DNA of 64,000 bases from Chitinophaga qingshengii. Lineage in GTDB: Bacteria; Bacteroidota; Bacteroidia; Chitinophagales; Chitinophagaceae. The notes under the pieces were generated by a model. It saw only the letters and a program-made list of their open reading frames with translations, had not been told where the DNA came from and did no database searches. Each line of letters starts with the position of its first letter. The first letter of the stretch is position 1. Shown here one piece after another: positions 59,041 to 64,000 of the stretch. Where the stretch lies: NCBI RefSeq assembly GCF_014529935.1, contig NZ_JACVFC010000004.1:62001-126000 (forward strand), read 5' to 3'. Made by a program: the position numbers and the translations under genes.

Positions 59041-59110
59041 GTTTGTTGCAAATATATGCAAGTATTTGCAAAATATTGCAAAATGTTTCATAATATTGCA
59101 GAAAATAGCA
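59041..59110. promoter_or_regulatory. Seven-fold 10-bp phased repeat, probable DeoR operator
   Basis: Seven consecutive 10-bp blocks with consensus AAATATTGCA; five end in TGCA at 59050, 59060, 59070, 59080 and 59100, and two are variants (TTCA at 59090, AGCA at 59110). The spacing is exact, one helical turn, so proteins bound to the blocks would line one face of the DNA. The array covers the nucleotidase -7 box and ends 3 nt before the deoR ATG. Confidence 0.8.
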
Positions 59111-59113
59111 AAC

Positions 59114-59860
59114 ATGCTGAAAGAGGAAAGACTTGACTATATATTGAAGAAACTGCAGACAGACCAGAAGGTGTTACAGACTGAACTCAGTTCTGACCTG
59201 CAGGTATCTGAAGATACGGTGCGGCGGGACCTGGAAGCGCTGGCTCAAAGCGGGCAGCTGATCAAGGTAAGAGGCGGTGCTATTCCACATTCGCCCAATC
59301 CCTATTCTTTTAAGGAAAGAATTGAACGGCATGCAGCCGACAAACAGCATATGGCCCGTAAAGCACTGACATTGCTGCATGACGGACAAACCGTGCTGAT
59401 GGACGGTGGTACTTCTACACTGGCACTGGTGAAAATACTGCCCCCCAACCTGCGGATGACCATCATCACCAACAGCGTACCTATTGTAACGCAATTAATA
59501 GAACATCCTACCATAGAAGTCATCTTCACCGGCGGCCGCATCGGCAAAAATTCGCAGACTGCCAGCGGACTGGAAACCATCCGGGCATTGCAGAAGGTTC
59601 ATGCTGACCTGGCCTTTGCCGGTATTTGCAGTTTACATCCGACTGCCGGCGTAACTGGCCTGGACCTTGAGGAAGCAGAGGTGAAAAGTGTGATGATAGA
59701 ATCGGCGAATAAATGTGTGGCACTGGCTACCAGCGATAAAATGGATACCGCGGAACCATTCAAGGTCTGCGATATCACCGGTATCGATATCATTGTGACC
59801 GATAAACCGGAACTGCCTTTATTTAAACCCTACCAGGACCTGGGCATCCAGGTGATTTAA
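59114..59860 (+). CDS. DeoR/GlpR-family transcriptional regulator
   Basis: 248 residues from ATG 59114 (MLKEERLDYILKKLQTD); the much longer frame runs through the repeats and is rejected. N-terminal DeoR HTH: VLQTELSSDLQVSEDTVRRDLEALAQSGQLIKVRGGA. C-terminal sugar-phosphate-sensing domain: VLMDGGTSTLALVKIL, ITNSVPIVTQL, TGGRIGKNSQTASG, ESANKCVALATSDKMDT. It usually senses a phosphorylated sugar. It is followed after 36 nt by the MFS gene, so a regulated transporter operon is likely. Confidence 0.93.
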   Translation: MLKEERLDYILKKLQTDQKVLQTELSSDLQVSEDTVRRDLEALAQSGQLIKVRGGAIPHSPNPYSFKERIERHAADKQHMARKALTLLHDGQTVLMDGGTSTLALVKILPPNLRMTIITNSVPIVTQLIEHPTIEVIFTGGRIGKNSQTASGLETIRALQKVHADLAFAGICSLHPTAGVTGLDLEEAEVKSVMIESANKCVALATSDKMDTAEPFKVCDITGIDIIVTDKPELPLFKPYQDLGIQVI

Positions 59861-59896
59861 ACGTTAAACGGAAATCATTATCTGAATTACACAACG

Positions 59897-61051
59897 ATGT
59901 TACAGGATTTATCATTACCGGTAGTACATAAGAGAGGGGCGCGGATCGCCGTAAGTGCCTTGTTTTTTCTAACCGGTTTGTGTTTTGCCAGTTGGGCGTC
60001 GCGTATCCCTGATATACAACAGTCCCTGCAGCTTAATGATGCCGGCCTGGGTAGCGTTTTGCTGGCTTTGCCGGTGGGCTCACTGATTTCCCTGCCGATA
60101 GCGGGTATACTGGTATCCCGGTTTGGCAGCAAACAGGTGCTGATGGTGGCGGCCACCGCGTATGCGGCGTTGCTGCCCGTCATGGGGCTCGCTACAGCGG
60201 CCTGGCAGCTAATCACTGTACTGGTGTTTTTTGGTTTCTGTGGTAACCTGGCCAATATTGCGGTCAACACACAGGCGGTAGCGGTAGAAGCGATGTATGG
60301 CCGTTCTATTATGGCTTCTTTCCATGGATTGTGGAGCGTGGCCGGTTTTACCGGCGCTGCTATTGGCGCGGCGATGAGCGGATTACATGTTCCCCCGGTA
60401 TATCATTTTTTGTTGATCACCGGCATTGCCTGGACACTGGTATTGCTCACCATGCGGCATATCGTGCAACAGGATGCCAATGTACAAACGAATCAGCCTT
60501 TGTTTGTTAAGCCTGACCGGTTTTTGCTGACGCTGGGCATCATCGCCATGTGTTCCATGATTTGTGAGGGTACTATGTTTGACTGGAGCGGCGTGTATTT
60601 CCGCCGGGTCGTAAAAGTACAGGAAGGACTGGGAGGGGCCGGCTATGCAGCGTTTATGGGCACTATGGCGTCCGGACGTTTTGTTGCAGATTGGATTATA
60701 ACGCGATTGGGTACACGAAAAATGCTGATCATCAGCGGAACGTTTACGGCAGGTGGTTTGTTGATCGCTGTTGCTTTTCCTTACCTGGCTACTGCTACAC
60801 TGGGTTTTATGCTGGTGGGCGCAGGTGTGTCAGCGGTAGTGCCGTTGGTGTACAGTGCAGCCGGCAAGTCAAAGGTATTATCGCCGGGAATGGCGCTGGC
60901 AGCGGTTTCTACGGTTGGATACCTGGGCTTTCTGTTTGGTCCGCCGTTGATTGGTTTCGTGGCGCAGGCTACCAGTTTGGGTGTATCTTTCTCTCTCATT
61001 GCTATCATGGGCGCCACTATCGCGCTGATGTCCACCCGTCTGAAGGTATAG
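59897..61051 (+). CDS. MFS transporter, 12 TM
   Basis: 384 residues with about 12 hydrophobic helices. SALFFLTGLCFASWASRIPDIQQSLQLNDAGLGSVLLALPVGSLI opens the first half, with an MFS loop motif VSRFGSKQVLM; the second half carries DWIITRLGTRKMLIISG, and helix 11 ends FGPPLIGF. The sequence resembles YbjJ-like sugar/metabolite MFS proteins. Together with the DeoR regulator and divergent nucleotidase it suggests uptake or export of a nucleoside- or sugar-related compound. Substrate unknown. Confidence 0.9.
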   Translation: MLQDLSLPVVHKRGARIAVSALFFLTGLCFASWASRIPDIQQSLQLNDAGLGSVLLALPVGSLISLPIAGILVSRFGSKQVLMVAATAYAALLPVMGLATAAWQLITVLVFFGFCGNLANIAVNTQAVAVEAMYGRSIMASFHGLWSVAGFTGAAIGAAMSGLHVPPVYHFLLITGIAWTLVLLTMRHIVQQDANVQTNQPLFVKPDRFLLTLGIIAMCSMICEGTMFDWSGVYFRRVVKVQEGLGGAGYAAFMGTMASGRFVADWIITRLGTRKMLIISGTFTAGGLLIAVAFPYLATATLGFMLVGAGVSAVVPLVYSAAGKSKVLSPGMALAAVSTVGYLGFLFGPPLIGFVAQATSLGVSFSLIAIMGATIALMSTRLKV

Positions 61052-61128
61052 CGTTCATGATGGTACTCTAAGATGTTTATCTCTCGTAAACTTAGAAGCT
61101 ACTGATTCAAAAGAACCTGAACAAGATC

Positions 61129-61755
61129 TTAGCCCAGGGCTTCAGCCCTGGATGACTGCGGAATACTGAACATCATCTCCTCTCCGCTGTAATCGATGAT
61201 CAGCGACCAGTTGCCGGCAGGCGGTGCGGGCTCCGGTATCCGCAGTTCCGATAGCGCTTCCAGCAAAGGGCCCGGCTCATGATCAAAAGGTATGTTTCTC
61301 ACGAATGAAGCGGCGTCCTGCTGTTTCGATAAAAATTTCAACTCATTGATAGCAGTTTCCATCCGCAGTATTTCCGGCAGATAGGTGATCTGCAGGCGCC
61401 CTTCCTGGATTTGATGGTCCAGATAATCCGTAAACAGCTGTATTTCCCGTTTGAATTGCAGGTCCGACCGCCGGCAGGTTTCCCAGAACCGGGTAGCCAG
61501 CGGCATCAGCTGATCGCCCAGTAGCAGGCAGGTATAGGGGAGAAGTGTATAAATAGGCGTGATACGGTTTACCCGGTATAGGGTACAATTTACAGACATG
61601 CCCCGTTGAAACACCACGGTTTGCAGCCGCTTCTTTTCCCGGTCGCTGAGATCGTAGGAGGCGAAAACGGTTTCCGGTTGTTGCCTGGCTTCCAGGCACA
61701 GTTCCGGCGAGGCGATAAGGGCAGCCAGTGCCTGCTGAAAGGAAAGAAGTGACAT
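61129..61755 (-). CDS. MNIO partner-type protein of the DUF692 operon
   Basis: 208 residues, cytosolic. N-terminal half helical, LSFQQALAALIASPELCLEARQQPETVFASYDLSDREKKRLQTVV, a style seen in DUF2063-type partners of DUF692 enzymes; the middle is aromatic and the C-terminus beta-rich. In known MNIO pathways the partner binds the precursor leader and delivers it. It starts 6 nt after the oxidase stop, so tightly coupled. The assignment to a named family is tentative. Confidence 0.65.
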   Translation of the reverse strand: MSLLSFQQALAALIASPELCLEARQQPETVFASYDLSDREKKRLQTVVFQRGMSVNCTLYRVNRITPIYTLLPYTCLLLGDQLMPLATRFWETCRRSDLQFKREIQLFTDYLDHQIQEGRLQITYLPEILRMETAINELKFLSKQQDAASFVRNIPFDHEPGPLLEALSELRIPEPAPPAGNWSLIIDYSGEEMMFSIPQSSRAEALG

Positions 61756-61761
61756 AACGGT

Positions 61762-62688
61762 TCAGGTATGATATTGATTCCACAAGGTCTTGGCTCTGTT
61801 TAGTTCCCGGTTGATACCTTCAAACTGTAACAGGTGGAAATAGGATTCATGAAATTCGAAGGTAATGCCGCAGAGATTGGGTACTAACGGTAACGTATAC
61901 ACGAGAAGTTCCCAAACTGCTTCGGGGCAAGGCCCGGCGTGAGAGTCGGTATACATACCGGCCATTTCATTACCACCGGCGATATGTATCTCTATTACTT
62001 TTTCCAGGTCCAGTGCCGTTATGAAATCCCGGGCATCGAAGCCGTGGTTGACGGCATTGCAGTATACGTTATGAATATCCAGCAACAGTCCGCAGGAAGT
62101 GTCTTTCGATAGTTCATTGAGGAAACCGGTTTCGGTCAGTTCCTGATCGGGGAGGTCAATAAAGTAGACATTGTTTTCTACCAGGAAAGGCGCCCGGATA
62201 TTGCTGCAAATGGTATTGATACGGTTGCCGATCATGTCCAGCACTTCATAGTCGTACGGCACGGGTACAGCCATTCCGGCATTGTGCTCCTGTTGTTCGT
62301 TGTCGTGTACTTTCACGAAAGACAGGTGATCGCTGTGCCATACAAACGAGTAGCGCCGGTGCCATTCCTCCATTTTGCGGAGATAGTCCATATCGAAACT
62401 GCCGGCACTGCCGAGTGAGTAGGAGATATTATGGGCGGTAAGCGGATAGTGTGCCGCGATTTTATGGAGTACGGCCATCCAGCTGTCTATTTCCTCAAAG
62501 CGTTCATGGTGACCGTTGCCAAGGTCGGACCAGAACATGTCCGGGATAATTTCTACGTAGTCGCAGCAGGCGGGGTGACTGTCCAGGTACAGTTCCAGCG
62601 ATGGATTATACAGCAGTCCTACGCCGAGTTGCGGGATGGTTTTTTCGTATAGCCGGCTGGTATAGCGGGCAGGTGTAGCGATAGACAT
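61762..62688 (-). CDS. DUF692/MNIO multinuclear non-heme iron oxidase
   Basis: 308 residues. Signature residues of the DUF692 TIM barrel: GVGLLYNPSLELYL, HNISYSLGSAGSFDMDYL, WHSDHLSF, LVENNVYF, GLLLDIHNVYCNAVNHGFDARDF, VIEIHIAGG, DSHAGPC and the Glu-His of FEFHESYF. These provide His, Asp and Glu ligands for two or three irons. Related enzymes oxidatively modify Cys, Asn or Asp residues in ribosomal peptides. The 79-residue gene upstream is the likely substrate and the next gene the partner. Confidence 0.9.
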   Translation of the reverse strand: MSIATPARYTSRLYEKTIPQLGVGLLYNPSLELYLDSHPACCDYVEIIPDMFWSDLGNGHHERFEEIDSWMAVLHKIAAHYPLTAHNISYSLGSAGSFDMDYLRKMEEWHRRYSFVWHSDHLSFVKVHDNEQQEHNAGMAVPVPYDYEVLDMIGNRINTICSNIRAPFLVENNVYFIDLPDQELTETGFLNELSKDTSCGLLLDIHNVYCNAVNHGFDARDFITALDLEKVIEIHIAGGNEMAGMYTDSHAGPCPEAVWELLVYTLPLVPNLCGITFEFHESYFHLLQFEGINRELNRAKTLWNQYHT

Positions 62689-62702
62689 GGTAAGCAGTTT
62701 AA

Positions 62703-62736
62703 AAAGTCCCGCCCCGGAAGGAGGGAGCGGGACTTT
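62703..62736 (-). terminator. Intra-operon terminator between substrate and oxidase genes
   Basis: AAAGTCCCGC/GCGGGACTTT, 10-bp perfect stem with a 14-nt loop, followed on the minus strand by T5. It lies 6 nt past the 62743 stop. Such leaky terminators let a precursor be made in excess over its enzymes. Confidence 0.75.
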
Positions 62737-62742
62737 GGTTCG

Positions 62743-62982
62743 TTAACGGCCGATGGCTGTTTCTTTAATGGGAGCCATTTTGTCGAGGTCCACTTTCACT
62801 ACATGTTCCAGTTGTTCCCGGATGTTGAAGTGAACGCCGGACAGGCAAGCCTGGCAGCCGCGGGGATTAATTTTGGAGATCACCAGTTCCTGTAATCTGG
62901 CGATATCGGCCATTTTGGTGCCTTTGGGAACGGCGAGATCTACATGGCCGTCAGTTCCGTAATGAACTTCTGCTGTACGCAT
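62743..62982 (-). CDS. Small CxxC protein, candidate MNIO substrate
   Basis: 79 residues. MRTAEVHYGTDGHVDLAVP and TKMADIARLQELVISK come first, then RGCQACLSGVHFNIREQ with Cys43/Cys46 and a further beta-like VVKVDLDKMAPIKETAIGR. It has no signal peptide and is larger than a bare core peptide, so the CxxC could be the modified site within a folded leader. It is the first gene of the operon and is followed by a terminator. Not recognised as a known precursor family; it could also be a non-substrate accessory protein. Confidence 0.6.
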   Translation of the reverse strand: MRTAEVHYGTDGHVDLAVPKGTKMADIARLQELVISKINPRGCQACLSGVHFNIREQLEHVVKVDLDKMAPIKETAIGR

Positions 62983-63077
62983 GACATTTGGTTTTGGGGT
63001 GATAAATGATAGATATAAAAACTAAAAAGCTGCTCGTTCAGATGCCAGTCATTCTGAGATATTGGGGTGACAGGATT

Positions 63078-63085
63078 CAAAGGTA
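63078..63085 (-). promoter_or_regulatory. Candidate -7 box of the MNIO operon
   Basis: TACCTTTG on the minus strand, 95 nt upstream of the first start codon (62982). No clear -33 element. Confidence 0.45.
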
Positions 63086-63190
63086 GGATATTTGAGAAAG
63101 ATAATGCACCGTATTTGTACGGGAAAAATGTCTTCGTATTTCCCCTGAAAGCTGCCGCTGCCTTACTGTTTTATGAAACAATTATTGTAT

Positions 63191-63217
63191 GTAAAAAAAG
63201 CCTTCTATCATAGGCTT
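63191..63217 (-). terminator. Orphan terminator-like hairpin before carB
   Basis: AAGCC (63198-63202) pairs with GGCTT (63213-63217); the A7 run at 63193-63199 is a U-tract on the minus strand. No minus-strand gene upstream explains it. The 369-bp gap 62983-63351 holds it and the two candidate promoters. Confidence 0.4.
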
Positions 63218-63274
63218 CTCAAAAAAAAATCTTAAAAAAAGAAATTTTATTCCATTATTAAATTTCAAATCGCG

Positions 63275-63282
63275 TAACTTTG
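63275..63282 (+). promoter_or_regulatory. Candidate -7 box of carB
   Basis: TAACTTTG fits TAnnTTTG, about 70 nt upstream of the carB ATG. Confidence 0.5.
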
Positions 63283-63351
63283 CACGATTTTTTTGGTCCC
63301 TCGTACGGCATTAAAATCAATGTGGTTTTTCATTTTCAATAGATTACAAAA

Positions 63352-64000
63352 ATGCCAAAAGACTCATCTATCAAATCTGTCCTCATTATCGGATCTGGAC
63401 CCATTATTATTGGTCAGGCTTGTGAATTTGACTATTCTGGTTCCCAGGCAGCACGTTCGTTGCGGGAAGAAGGAATTAAAGTGATTTTGATTAATTCCAA
63501 CCCGGCTACCATCATGACGGATCCTATGATGGCCGATAAGGTTTATTTGCTCCCATTAACCGTGGAAAGCATTGAGCAGATTCTGGAAGAAAACCAGATT
63601 GATGCCGTATTACCTACCATGGGTGGTCAAACAGCACTGAACCTTTGTAAAGAGGTAGATGAGCTGGGAGTTTGGGAGAAGTATAATGTTCGCCTGATAG
63701 GGGTAGACATTAAAGCGATTGACAAAGCGGAAGACCGCGAACAGTTCCGTCAGTGGATGATTCAGATCGGTATACCGGTGGCGCCTGCTAAAACAGCAAA
63801 CTCCTTCCTGGAAGGTAAAGAGTTTGCGCAGGAGATAGGCTTCCCGCTGGTAATCCGTCCTTCTTTCACCCTGGGTGGTACCGGTGGCGGTTTCGTACAC
63901 AGCAAAGAAGACCTGGATGAAGCGCTGGACCGTGGTCTGAAAGCCTCTCCTATCCACGAAGTACTGGTAGAGAAAGCCGTACTGGGATGGAAAGAGTATG
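63352..64000 (+). CDS. carB: Carbamoyl-phosphate synthase large subunit (partial, runs off the window)
   Basis: 216 codons are inside the window with no stop; the ATG is at 63352. N-terminal ATP-grasp domain: SVLIIGSGPIIIGQACEFDYSG, VILINSNPATIMTDP, DAVLPTMGGQTALNL, PLVIRPSFTLGGTGGGFVHS. It makes carbamoyl phosphate for pyrimidine and arginine synthesis, with the glutaminase subunit CarA, which is not adjacent on this side. pyrH, another pyrimidine gene, is elsewhere in the window and not linked. Confidence 0.95.
   Translation, partial: MPKDSSIKSVLIIGSGPIIIGQACEFDYSGSQAARSLREEGIKVILINSNPATIMTDPMMADKVYLLPLTVESIEQILEENQIDAVLPTMGGQTALNLCKEVDELGVWEKYNVRLIGVDIKAIDKAEDREQFRQWMIQIGIPVAPAKTANSFLEGKEFAQEIGFPLVIRPSFTLGGTGGGFVHSKEDLDEALDRGLKASPIHEVLVEKAVLGWKEY

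Noticed and set aside
59041..59110. Short repeats at the deoR locus as a CRISPR-like array
   Set aside because: Units are 10 bp with no spacers and lie in a promoter; operator array is a better reading.
58979..59113. Upstream extension of deoR
   Set aside because: It overlaps the nucleotidase gene and the phased repeats; family alignments start at MLKEERL.

Overview
The window looks like a chromosome segment of a Chitinophaga-like member of the Bacteroidota. The evidence is a SusC/SusD pair at the left edge, TAnnTTTG-type -7 promoter boxes, few Shine-Dalgarno sites, the small ribosomal protein THX, a long-form IspG, a split methionine synthase, BatB/BatC, many lipoproteins, and ECF sigma factors paired with short membrane anti-sigma-like proteins. 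No tRNA, rRNA, CRISPR array, transposase, integrase or phage gene was recognised.

Layout. 1-4.8 kb is the end of a polysaccharide-utilisation locus: SusC tail, SusD and a large secreted GH123/DUF6067-like protein. 4.9-14.6 kb is mixed housekeeping: SMP-30-like protein, nucleoid-associated protein, RicT-HolB, glutathione peroxidase, ComF, RadA and a YugP-type metallopeptidase. 15.0-18.7 kb is the translation operon rplM-rpsI-rpsB-tsf followed by pyrH. 18.9-28 kb holds pdxH, THX, HU, xthA, the two-gene methionine synthase and recR. Between metH and recR is a small locus that looks like a cysteine-codon attenuator. 28-41.8 kb is lipoproteins, LpxR-like enzyme, CoA-transferase, GNATs, a sigma factor with two tandem anti-sigma-like genes, LysR, ispG and AraC. 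41.9-46.6 kb has an apparent non-coding transcript, batB-batC, a class D beta-lactamase and kbl. 46.9-56.8 kb has a second sigma/anti-sigma/outer-membrane operon, an M16 protease, an L,D-transpeptidase, a hydrolase and acs. 57-61 kb is regulators plus a nucleotidase-DeoR-MFS module with a strikingly phased operator. 61.1-63.0 kb is a three-gene operon around a DUF692/MNIO iron oxidase, with a likely substrate and partner protein. The window ends inside carB.

Four signals stand out. (1) The MNIO operon (61129-62982) has the shape of a RiPP-type peptide-modification system: a 79-residue protein with one CxxC, a hairpin terminator after it, then the oxidase and a partner. (2) At 26863-26968 a 29-codon ORF ends in a run of Cys codons that lie inside the left arm of an intrinsic terminator, as in classic attenuation. 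It controls a 71-residue orphan gene and has repeated operator-like sites over its promoter. (3) Seven long intergenic hairpins share 16-bp arm modules close to ATTTACGGATTTTTTG and mostly start 1-3 nt after a stop codon. (4) Seven blocks with exact 10-bp spacing, most ending TTGCA, fill the gap between the nucleotidase and deoR genes.

Start codons were moved inward from the longest ORF where family length, signal peptides or overlap argued for it; these choices are explained in the entries. All functions are read from motifs and context by eye, without database searches.
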